Positions 24,543 to 33,061 of a stretch of DNA of 64,000 nucleotides are shown piece after piece. The stretch is taken from NCBI RefSeq assembly GCF_000582685.1, contig NZ_KK073768.1, positions 1,128,447 to 1,192,446 of the forward strand, in the 5' to 3' direction. Numbering within the stretch: position 1 is the stretch's first letter; each line of letters starts with the position of its first letter. The notes beneath the pieces were generated by a model. That model made no database searches. It saw only the letters and a list, made by a program, of their open reading frames with translations, and was not told the origin of the DNA. The position numbers and the translations under genes were made by a program. The DNA comes from [Scytonema hofmanni] UTEX 2349. GTDB lineage: Bacteria > Cyanobacteriota > Cyanobacteriia > Cyanobacteriales > Nostocaceae.

Positions 24543-27044
24543 TTGGTGATGAGAGTCGTACCCTTTGTATTTCTTTTAACAAGCGGGTTATTATCTCCAG
24601 GGATAATGCTAATGGCGATACTCCTTTGGAGTGGCTGCGCCAACGCTCAAGTGACATCCGATGGTACAACTAATACCACTGTCAACCCAAGCGGTAATAA
24701 TTTTAATATTCTTAACGGTATAGAAAAAGGTAATAATTTATTTCACAGTTTCAGTAATTTTTCTGTGCCTACAGATGCTTGGGCGACTTTTGATTTAACC
24801 AACACACCAAATATTACAACTATATTTAGTCGGGTGACTGGTGGAAATGTTTCTAATATTAATGGTTTAATTCAGACTATTAAAAACACCAATCCCGTGA
24901 GCCTGTTTCTGGTCAACCCCAGTGGAATTGTGTTTGGAGCCAATGCCAGCTTAAATATTGGGGGGTCATTTATTGGTACAACTGCTGACAGCGTATTATT
25001 TGCAGACGGGTTTAAGTTTAATGCCACCAATGCCACACCACTACCCTTATTAACTATGAGTGTACCTGTTGGCTTACAATTTGGCAGCAATCCAGGAGCG
25101 ATTGCGGTTCAAGGGTCAGGACACAATGCCCGATTAGGCGACTCACTCCAGGTTTCTGGACTGAACCTTGGTGCAAGAGGATTACAGTTGCAACCTGGAA
25201 AAACATTAGCATTGCTGGGTGGGAATGTTGCCTTGGAAGGAGGGTTGCTCTCTGCACCAGGAGGACTGATAGAACTGGGTAGCATCACTAGCTCAAGCGT
25301 TGCCCTCAATTCCATCCCTCAAGGATTTGCCTTCAGCTATCCCAATACTGCAAACTTTGGCAATATTCAAATAACCCAACGAGCTTTAGCATCTACACGC
25401 GACCTTAGTAGTGAAAGTGGAGGAGCAATCCAAATTCAGGGGAAACAAGTCAGTATCCGAGATGGTTCGCTGATATTAGTACAAAATCGCAGCAACCAAA
25501 CTGCTGGTAATATTGCCATCAATGCCACAGAGTCCCTCCAAATTATCGGCAAGTCTCCTAATTTTCAGAGTTCCAGCAGTTTAATTAATGAAACTATATC
25601 CTCCGGTGCGGCTGGGAATATTACCATTACCACCCCACACTTGAGTGTTGATGGGGGTGGGTATATTTTCAACCGTACCTTTAGCGCAGCGCCGGGTGGC
25701 AATATTGCAATCAATGCCGATCAAATACAAGTCAATGGTTTTGCATTTGGCGATCCTTTTCCTTTCCGAGCAGTCAGCCAGATATTAGCTGCTTCCTATG
25801 GGACTGGAAAAGGTGGGAATATTGCCATCTCCACTCAAAATCTGTCTATTTTAGCTGGCGGGAATATAGCAGCAAGACCCTATGCTTCTGGCAACGGCGG
25901 CGATCTCATCGTGAAGGCAGATACGATTGAGGTGACAAATGAGGGAGCGCCAAAGGGTTTTTATTTTGCTCTGTTGTCTACTGCCACATTCGGGTCTGGT
26001 AATGCAGGGGATTTGAAAATTGATACCCGCACACTGTCGGTTCAAGCTGGTGGCAGAGTGTCAGCTTCTAGCATAGGGTTTGCTGGCAATGCAGGTTCAC
26101 TGACTATTAATGCGTCTGATTCGATTGATGTGAATGGTGTAAAAGATGCAGAAAATCCCAGCTATATTGGTACAGCTGTTCGTCCTGTTGGTGGAGTTTC
26201 CAGGGCTATTTCAGGTAACACCACGATTAACACCTCAGTGCTTAACATTAGCAATGGTGCAACAGTTTTTGTCCAAAACCTTGGCTCCGGTAAAGCTGGT
26301 ACTCTGAACATTCAGGCGAACACCCTACGACTTGATAATGGTGCAAGCATTTCCGCATCAACAAAAGCAGGTGGTGGTGGTAACACTAATTTACAACTGC
26401 GGGATCTACTACTGATGCGTCGTGCCAGTTTCATTAATGCAGAAGCAGGGGGCAGTGGCAATGGTGGCAATATTACGCTTAATGCTCCGAACATCGTGGG
26501 TTTAGAAAACAGTGACATTATTGCCAATGCAGTTGAAGGAAAGGGCGGCAATATTCAAATTGCTACTCAGGGAATTATCGGCTTAGAGTACCGTAATCTC
26601 CTCAATCCTAGAGAAGTTTCTAGCAATGACATTACCGCTAGTTCACAATTCAATGTCAGTGGCACAGTCCAAATTAATAACATCGGTGTTGACCCCAATT
26701 CTGGTTTAGTGGAATTACCGACGAATGTTACTGAGTCATCCCAGCAAATTGCTACAGGTTGTTCCAATAATACTGATAGTAGTTTTGTGGCAACGGGACG
26801 GGGTGGTATGCCGCAAAATCCCACTCAAGAAGTAAGGAGCGATCGCACCTGGTCTGACACCCGCGATATTTCTGCATATCGCAAAACACAAGCTTTACAA
26901 GCCCAAATATCAGCACCAAGAGAAGCTCTCATCCAAGCTACTTCCTGGCATCGTAACGCTCAGGGCAAAATTGAGTTAGTTGCTGATATTGCTACTGCAA
27001 ATGTACAACAACCATTAACCTGTGCTGCTGCTACCAAAAATTAA
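24543..27044 (+). CDS. TpsA exoprotein 2
   Basis: 833 residues, paralogue of the preceding gene from which it is separated by 37 bp. The signal region is longer and ends ILLWSGCANAQ, encoded by a 33-bp palindromic repeat (24614-24646). The TPS domain has FLVNPSGIVFGANASLNIGG, followed by a Gly/Asn-rich beta-helix and the shared tail (GVDPNSGLVELP, QIATGC, FVATGRGGMPQNP, TSWHRNAQGKIEL, PLTCAA). The central helix differs most from paralogue 1, as expected for ligand-facing repeats. Probably secreted to or retained on the cell surface. Confidence 0.92.
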   Translation: MVMRVVPFVFLLTSGLLSPGIMLMAILLWSGCANAQVTSDGTTNTTVNPSGNNFNILNGIEKGNNLFHSFSNFSVPTDAWATFDLTNTPNITTIFSRVTGGNVSNINGLIQTIKNTNPVSLFLVNPSGIVFGANASLNIGGSFIGTTADSVLFADGFKFNATNATPLPLLTMSVPVGLQFGSNPGAIAVQGSGHNARLGDSLQVSGLNLGARGLQLQPGKTLALLGGNVALEGGLLSAPGGLIELGSITSSSVALNSIPQGFAFSYPNTANFGNIQITQRALASTRDLSSESGGAIQIQGKQVSIRDGSLILVQNRSNQTAGNIAINATESLQIIGKSPNFQSSSSLINETISSGAAGNITITTPHLSVDGGGYIFNRTFSAAPGGNIAINADQIQVNGFAFGDPFPFRAVSQILAASYGTGKGGNIAISTQNLSILAGGNIAARPYASGNGGDLIVKADTIEVTNEGAPKGFYFALLSTATFGSGNAGDLKIDTRTLSVQAGGRVSASSIGFAGNAGSLTINASDSIDVNGVKDAENPSYIGTAVRPVGGVSRAISGNTTINTSVLNISNGATVFVQNLGSGKAGTLNIQANTLRLDNGASISASTKAGGGGNTNLQLRDLLLMRRASFINAEAGGSGNGGNITLNAPNIVGLENSDIIANAVEGKGGNIQIATQGIIGLEYRNLLNPREVSSNDITASSQFNVSGTVQINNIGVDPNSGLVELPTNVTESSQQIATGCSNNTDSSFVATGRGGMPQNPTQEVRSDRTWSDTRDISAYRKTQALQAQISAPREALIQATSWHRNAQGKIELVADIATANVQQPLTCAAATKN
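24614..24646 (+). repeat. in-frame GCGAT...AACGC repeat in TpsA 2 signal peptide
   Basis: A 33-bp copy (GGCGATACTCCTTTGGAG... ending GCCAACGC) encodes most of AILLWSGCANA. Its CTCC/GGAG and GGC/GCC arms match the intergenic copy at 63443-63474. Confidence 0.75.
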
Positions 27045-27109
27045 TCATGTTATCAATAATGCTCTAAAGGGAACACTAACTTGAAATTAGGTTAACCAAG
27101 TTTTTTGTT

Positions 27110-29587
27110 ATGAGAGTCTTAGCTTTTCTATTTATATTCACAACTGGGTTATTCACTCCAGGGATGATGCTAATGGCGATACTCCTTTGGAGTGGCTGCG
27201 CCAACGCTCAGGTGACATCCGATGGCACAACTAACACCATTGTCAATCCAACTGGTAATAATTTTAATATTCTTAACGGGATTGAAAAAGGTAATAATTT
27301 ATTTCATAGTTTCAGTAATTTCTCTGTGCCTACGGGTGGTTCAGCGACTTTTGATTTAACCAACACGCCAAATATTACAACTATATTTAGTCGGGTTACG
27401 GGTGGAAATGTTTCCCATATTGATGGTTTAATTCAAGCCAACGGTAGTGCTAATCTATTTTTGCTTAATCCCAAGGGCATCATCTTTGGACAAAATGCCA
27501 GCTTAAATATTGGGGGTTCATTTATTGCTACAACCGCCGAAAGTATCAAATTTGCTGATGGCGCTGAGTTTAAGGCGATTAGTTCCCAAGCTCCCCCATT
27601 GTTGAGTATTAATGTTCCCATTGGTTTACAACTAGGTAGCAATCCTGGAGCGTTGGCAGTTCAAGGCACAGGACATACCTTAACACTTAACAATGGTCGG
27701 ACTCCTATCACTCGCACTCCTAGTCCCACACAACTACGGGTACAGCCTGGAAAAACTCTGGCGTTGCTTGGTGGTACTCTAAATTTGCATGGGGCAACTC
27801 TGACTGCCGAACAAGGACGGATTGAATTGGGTAGTTTGGGCGACGCAGGGTTAGTTAGCCTCGTGCCAACCACTCAGGGTTATACACTGGGGTATAGCAA
27901 CGGGCAAAGCTTTGGTGACATTCAACTTGAAAAGAAATCTCTACTAGATGTCAGTGGGGTAAATGCAGGTTCCGTGCAGGTGCAGGGTAAACACATTCAA
28001 CTTACCGATAGCTCCCTAGTATTAGCACAAAATCTCGGTAATCTTCCTGGTGGGAATGTACATCTGCAAGCATCAGCAGGAATCGATGTGACTGGTACAC
28101 TCAGCGGAATTCGCAGTGAAACCTTAGGCATTGGAACAAGTGGGAACATCAGCGTCATTACTCCCCGATTCAGCCTTCAGCAGGGAGCAGCATTAAACAA
28201 CATTACTTTTGGAACAGCTACCAGTGGCAATGTCCAGGTTGATGCCTCAGTGCTGGAGATATCTGGCTTCTCGCCCATCAGTTCAACTGGTAGCGTGATT
28301 AACACCAGTACCTTCGGTTCTGGAAGTGCAGGTAATGTCTTCGTGAATGGCGATAGTTTACTAGTATCCGATGGTGCAGGGCTGTCTTCAATATCCCGTG
28401 GTAGCGGTGACAGTGGTCAAGTTGTCATTCGCAACATGGATACTACCGTCAGGGGAAGCAACTCGGCACCTATGGGTACTAGGATTAGCTCAACTGCCTT
28501 CAGTACAGGAAACGCTAAAACCATAACATTGGATACAGCCAGGTTGTATCTGCGAGATGGGGGAGCAATTACCGCAAGTTCGTTTTCTGCCGGTCATGGC
28601 GGAGATATCAGGATAAATGCCATAGAATCCATCCAAATTATTGGCAGTAATCAAGTAATAAATAATAGCGGCATCCCCAATAGCGGCATCACCTCGTCCG
28701 TCCTGAGCCTAGACCCAACATTACAGAAGCGATTCAATGTATTCTATGGTACACCTATAGGTAGTGCAGGTACTGTGAGCATCACGACACCAAACCTGAC
28801 GCTCAAGGATGGCGGGGCTGTGAGCGTTACCAATGATGGTAGTGGCAATGGTGGTAGTATCAACCTCACCGCAGATAGTATTCAATTAAAGAATCAAGCT
28901 TTAATCCAAGCAAAGACTGCATCTGGTGATGGAGGTAACATCAGTTTAGGAGTTGGCAAGTTATTGCAGCTGCGCGACAATAGCCAAATCACTGCCACCG
29001 CAGGCGGTAATGGTAATGGCGGTAATGTTAACATCAATTCGCCCATCATTGTGGGATTAGAAAACAGTGATATTATTGCCAACGCAGTCCGAGGACGTGG
29101 CGGTAATATTCAAATCACTACACAAGGAATTATCGGCTTACAATATCGTCCACAACTGACTGCTGAAAACGATATTACTGCTAGTTCGCAGTTTGGTGTT
29201 AGTGGTATAGTGCAAGTTAACAATATCGGTATTGACCCCAATTCTGGCTTGATAGAATTGCCTACCAATCTGACAGACTCATCCCAACAAATTGCCACAG
29301 GCTGTTCTGCCAATCAAAGTAGTAGTTTTGTCGCTACAGGGCGAGGTGGTGTGCCGCAAAATCCAAATCAAGAAGTGAGGAGCGATCGCACTTGGTCTGA
29401 TATCCGCAATCTGACTGCATACCGCAAAATACAAGCTTTACAAGCCCAAATATCAGCACCAAGAGAAACTCTCATCCAAGCTACTTCCTGGCATCGTAAC
29501 GCTCAGGGCAAAATTGAGTTAGTTGCTGATATTGCTACTGCCAATGTACAACAACCATTAACCTGTGCTGCTGTTAGCAAAAATTAA
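27110..29587 (+). CDS. TpsA exoprotein 3
   Basis: 825 residues, closest in order and in sequence of the central helix to paralogue 1 (shared GLVSLVPTTQGYTLGYSNGQ block), but its signal peptide is of the repeat-bearing type (ending ILLWSGCANAQ). TPS domain motif FLLNPKGIIFGQNASLNIGG; C-terminal tail with QIATGC and PLTCAAVSKN. 65 bp separate it from gene 2. The mixture of a gene-2-like head and gene-1-like middle suggests recombination among the paralogues. Confidence 0.92.
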   Translation: MRVLAFLFIFTTGLFTPGMMLMAILLWSGCANAQVTSDGTTNTIVNPTGNNFNILNGIEKGNNLFHSFSNFSVPTGGSATFDLTNTPNITTIFSRVTGGNVSHIDGLIQANGSANLFLLNPKGIIFGQNASLNIGGSFIATTAESIKFADGAEFKAISSQAPPLLSINVPIGLQLGSNPGALAVQGTGHTLTLNNGRTPITRTPSPTQLRVQPGKTLALLGGTLNLHGATLTAEQGRIELGSLGDAGLVSLVPTTQGYTLGYSNGQSFGDIQLEKKSLLDVSGVNAGSVQVQGKHIQLTDSSLVLAQNLGNLPGGNVHLQASAGIDVTGTLSGIRSETLGIGTSGNISVITPRFSLQQGAALNNITFGTATSGNVQVDASVLEISGFSPISSTGSVINTSTFGSGSAGNVFVNGDSLLVSDGAGLSSISRGSGDSGQVVIRNMDTTVRGSNSAPMGTRISSTAFSTGNAKTITLDTARLYLRDGGAITASSFSAGHGGDIRINAIESIQIIGSNQVINNSGIPNSGITSSVLSLDPTLQKRFNVFYGTPIGSAGTVSITTPNLTLKDGGAVSVTNDGSGNGGSINLTADSIQLKNQALIQAKTASGDGGNISLGVGKLLQLRDNSQITATAGGNGNGGNVNINSPIIVGLENSDIIANAVRGRGGNIQITTQGIIGLQYRPQLTAENDITASSQFGVSGIVQVNNIGIDPNSGLIELPTNLTDSSQQIATGCSANQSSSFVATGRGGVPQNPNQEVRSDRTWSDIRNLTAYRKIQALQAQISAPRETLIQATSWHRNAQGKIELVADIATANVQQPLTCAAVSKN
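27175..27207 (+). repeat. in-frame GCGAT...AACGC repeat in TpsA 3 signal peptide
   Basis: The same 33-bp sequence as in TpsA 2, in the same frame and at the same place in the protein. Confidence 0.75.
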
Positions 29588-29650
29588 TCATGTTATCAAT
29601 AATGCCTTGAACGGGAACTATAACTTGAAATCAGGTTAAGGAAGTTTTTC

Positions 29651-30985
29651 GTGATGAGAGTCCTAGCTTTTCTATTTATATTCACAACTGGGTTATTCAC
29701 TCCAGGAATGATACTAAGCGCGATACTCCTTTGGAGTGGCTGCGCCAACGCACAAGTGACATCCGATGGTACAATTAACACCGTTGTCAACCCAAATGGT
29801 AATAATTTTAATATTCTTAACGGGATTGAAAAAGGGAATAATTTATTTCACAGCTTCAGTAATTTCTCTGTGCCTACAGGTGGTTCAGCGACTTTTGATT
29901 TAATTAACACGCCAAATATTAAAACCATATTTAGCCGGGTTACAGGTGGAAATGTTTCCGATATTCAGGGATTAATTCAAACTCTTCACGGTAATTATTC
30001 TGTGAGTTTGTTTTTGATGAATCCTGCGGGGATTGTCTTTGGTAAAGATGCCGCATTGAATATTGGCGGCTCCTTTGTGGGGACGACAGCGAATAGTATT
30101 AAGTTTGCCGATGGAGTTGAATTTAGTGCAGTGAATTCGAGTAATCAGCCGTTGTTAACAATGAGTGTACCCATCGGTTTGCAAATGGGGCAAAATCCGG
30201 GAGCTATCGCTGTCAAAAATACAGGACACCGCTTGATTGAAGGAAATGGCCCGCTTGAGATGGGAGCAACTCCCAGTGGCTTACAAGTTGACATAGGCAA
30301 AACCCTAGCACTTGTGGGGGGAAACTTGATTTTAGATGGTGGCATTCTGACAGCACCTTCAGGTCACCTAGAACTTGGTAGCGTTGAAGATGGAACCGTT
30401 AATCTCAACACAGTATCCCCTAGCGGTAATTTTGACTACAGCACTTTTCAAAAGTTCGGCGATATTCGGTTTTCGCATCAAGCCCTTGCTAACGCCAGTG
30501 GTGCGCCAGCCGGTTCAATTCACCTCCAAGGCAGAAATATTAGCGTGAATGAGGGTTCTGTGGCATTGTTAACTAACCAGGAAAATCAAGTTTCTGGGGA
30601 TCTTAAGGTCAATGCTAGCGATTCCTTGGAACTACGGAGAGTGGGCAACAATGGATTTTCCCAAAGCCTTTTGATCACGAATGCGATCGCCGGTGTTGGT
30701 GGTAATCTGCTGATTAGTGCACCACGATTACTACTCGAAGATGGAGCAGAAATTAAGACCCGTACTTTTGCAGATAGAATAGGAGGAAATATATCCGTCG
30801 CGGCGGATTCGATTCAGATTTATGGGTTTTCATCGCTCAAACCCGCCACAAGTCACAGTCAAATCATTTCCGATACCGTGGGGCAAGGACGGGCAGGTGA
30901 TGTTCAAGTCACGACACGGCAATTGAGAATGCACCCTCTGGACATATTGAACTCGGTAGCGCCAGTAATGGGACAGTTAATCTAA
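29651..30985 (+). CDS. TpsA exoprotein 4, N-terminal part (frame broken)
   Basis: 444 residues: signal peptide with the repeat-derived end (ILLWSGCANAQ), complete TPS domain (FLMNPAGIVFGKDAALNIGG) and the first beta-helix coils, homologous to paralogues 1-3. The proper frame ends at about residue 425 (VTTRQL); the last residues (RMHPLDILNSVAPVMGQLI) are out-of-frame reading of a segment that encodes APSGHIELGS in another frame. The product could still be secreted because the TPS domain is intact, but it lacks the C-terminal tail. I treat 29651-32772 as one frameshifted gene. The start ATG at 29654, one codon later, is equally possible. Confidence 0.8.
   Translation: MMRVLAFLFIFTTGLFTPGMILSAILLWSGCANAQVTSDGTINTVVNPNGNNFNILNGIEKGNNLFHSFSNFSVPTGGSATFDLINTPNIKTIFSRVTGGNVSDIQGLIQTLHGNYSVSLFLMNPAGIVFGKDAALNIGGSFVGTTANSIKFADGVEFSAVNSSNQPLLTMSVPIGLQMGQNPGAIAVKNTGHRLIEGNGPLEMGATPSGLQVDIGKTLALVGGNLILDGGILTAPSGHLELGSVEDGTVNLNTVSPSGNFDYSTFQKFGDIRFSHQALANASGAPAGSIHLQGRNISVNEGSVALLTNQENQVSGDLKVNASDSLELRRVGNNGFSQSLLITNAIAGVGGNLLISAPRLLLEDGAEIKTRTFADRIGGNISVAADSIQIYGFSSLKPATSHSQIISDTVGQGRAGDVQVTTRQLRMHPLDILNSVAPVMGQLI
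29719..29751 (+). repeat. in-frame GCGAT...AACGC repeat in TpsA 4 signal peptide
   Basis: As in TpsA 2 and 3, with one base change at its left end (CGCGAT instead of GGCGAT). Confidence 0.7.
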
Positions 30986-32772
30986 ACACCTCCTCTCCTA
31001 GTTGGAGTTTTGATTATGGCAATATAAAGCAATTTAGTAATATTCAGCTTTCGCATCAATCCCTTATCGATACCAGTGGTACTCCTGCGGGTTCTATTCA
31101 CTTCCAGGGTCGAAATATTAGCTTGAATGATGCTTCTGCTGCCCTATTGATTAATCAAGGGAGTGGCAATTCCGGCGATATCACCGTTAACGCTAGTGAG
31201 TCGTTAGAATTGCGGGGAGTTGGCACCGATAGTTTTCCACAAAGTATGTTGCGTGCTGATAACTTCAGCGATGGTGCTGGGGGTAATATAGTGGTTTCTG
31301 CTTCACAAGTATTTCTCCAGGATGGGGGATCTCTTCATGGATTCAATTTTGGTAAAGGCACAGGAAGTAATATCTTGATGAAAATAGGGGATTTGCTTCA
31401 AATTGTGGGACTATCACCGATTAGCGGATTTGCCAGTTCACTTAACACTAGAACCAGCGGTTCTGGGAAAAGTGGTGATATTCGAGTAGTTACCAACAGA
31501 TTGCAGATTTTAGATGGTGCTGTGATCGGCAATTCTAGCTTGGGAACTGGTAGAGGAGGCAATACCACGATTAATGCTTCTGAGTTCATCGAAGTCAGCG
31601 GAGAAAACCCACAAAACTTGGCTGATAGCGTAATAGTTGTCGGCACGTTCAGCCAAGCGAATGCAGGTAAATTAACTATTAACACCCCCAAACTGAGAGT
31701 GCGTGATGGAGCAGGCATAGTTGCCTCTACCGTAAATAGCGGAAACGGAGGGGATTTGCTCATCAATGCTTCAGATACCGTTGAAGTCAGTGGAGTGGGT
31801 AGTATTTCTGGTCTTCCTAGTCGGATTGGTGCTAGGGCAGAATTGCTTGCACCACCCATTCGGCAACTATTTGGATTACCAGATGCGATCGCAGGTAACA
31901 TAGGTAAACTCGTTGTTAACACCCCACGCTTGCAGATTACAGATGGGGCGATTGTTGGTGTTGATCATCAAGGCATTGGCGATGCTGGAAAACTTGAAAT
32001 TAATGCAGGTTCAATCCGGCTCAACAATGGTGGTAGCCTTACTGCCGCTACTTTTCAGGGTGAAGGCGGTAACATTTTTATCCAGGCAAATGACTTGATC
32101 GTGCGTCGTGGTAGTTCAATAGTTACTAATGCAGGTGGTATCGGCAACGGTGGCAACATCACCATTAACTCTCCTATCATCGTCGGCTTAGAAAACAGCG
32201 ATATTGTCGGTAACGCAGTCCAAGGTAATGGGGGCAACATTCAAATCAACACCCAAGGCATATTCGGGCTAAAATACCGTAACGAACTCACTCCAGAAAA
32301 TGACATTACTGCCAGTTCCGAATTTGGCGTAAACGGTACGGTAGATATTAATAATTTTGGTGTTGACCACAACTCTGGTTTAGTTGAACTGCCCGTAAGC
32401 TTAACAGATTCATCTAAGCTTATTACTACAGGCTGTTCTGCAAATCAAGGCAGTAGTTTTGTGGCAACGGGACGGGGTGGGATACCGCAAAATCCAACGC
32501 AGCAAATTGGGAGCGATCGCACTTGGTCTGATATTCGCAATCTGACTGCATACCGTCAAACTGGCAATCTCACTGCCCAAATATCACCCTCCGGGTTCGT
32601 TACGCCATCTTTGTTGGAACAACAATATCGGTCTGCCTCACCATCTCCAGAGGTTTTTGTCCAAGCTACTTCCTGGCATCGTAACGCCGAAGGAAAAATC
32701 GAGTTATTTGCAGATAAATCTTCTGCTCAGGTGCAACAAACATTAACCTGTGCTGCTGTTAAGAGGAATTAA
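30901..32772 (+). pseudogene. TpsA exoprotein 4, C-terminal part in a shifted frame
   Basis: An open frame shifted by one relative to the upstream part runs from just after a stop at 30898 to 32772; its first ATG is 31123 (549 residues from there). It begins with ENAPSGHIELGSASNG then FDYGNIKQFSNIQLSHQSL, which repeats the block APSGHLELGSVEDG ... FQKFGDIRFSHQAL already present at about 30352-30490. So the joint carries a duplicated block of about 200 codons plus a frameshift. The rest is beta-helix and the conserved tail (ITTGC, FVATGRGG, LTCAAVKRN). Without its own signal or TPS domain it cannot be exported alone. Confidence 0.75.
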
Positions 32773-32780
32773 CTCTTCCA

Positions 32781-32909
32781 TCTCCAGAAACTCTTGTCCA
32801 AGCTACTTCCTGGCATGGTAACGCCGAAGGAAAAATCGAGTTGGTTTCAGATAAATCTTTGCCTCAGGGGCAACGATCTTTAACCTTGCTGTCAAGGGGA
32901 GTTAATTAG
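32781..32909 (+). pseudogene. orphan C-terminal fragment of a fifth TpsA
   Basis: Just after the gene-4 stop the frame PSPETLVQATSWHGNAEGKI then ELVSDKSLPQ repeats the last 40 residues of the TpsA tail once more and ends in TAG. The final LTCAA is changed to LTLLSRG. It is a leftover of a deleted or recombined paralogue. Confidence 0.7.
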
Positions 32910-33061
32910 TTTTGGGCTAAGAAGCTAATTCCCCCAAGCGATCGCCGATCCACTGATAGCTCGCATTATAAATTGGGAATTATAGATATAGTCATTTCCT
33001 CAAAATCGGTGTTGTGACTAATTTTGAAACAAACTACCCAATAATAAGTAATTAATGATTT

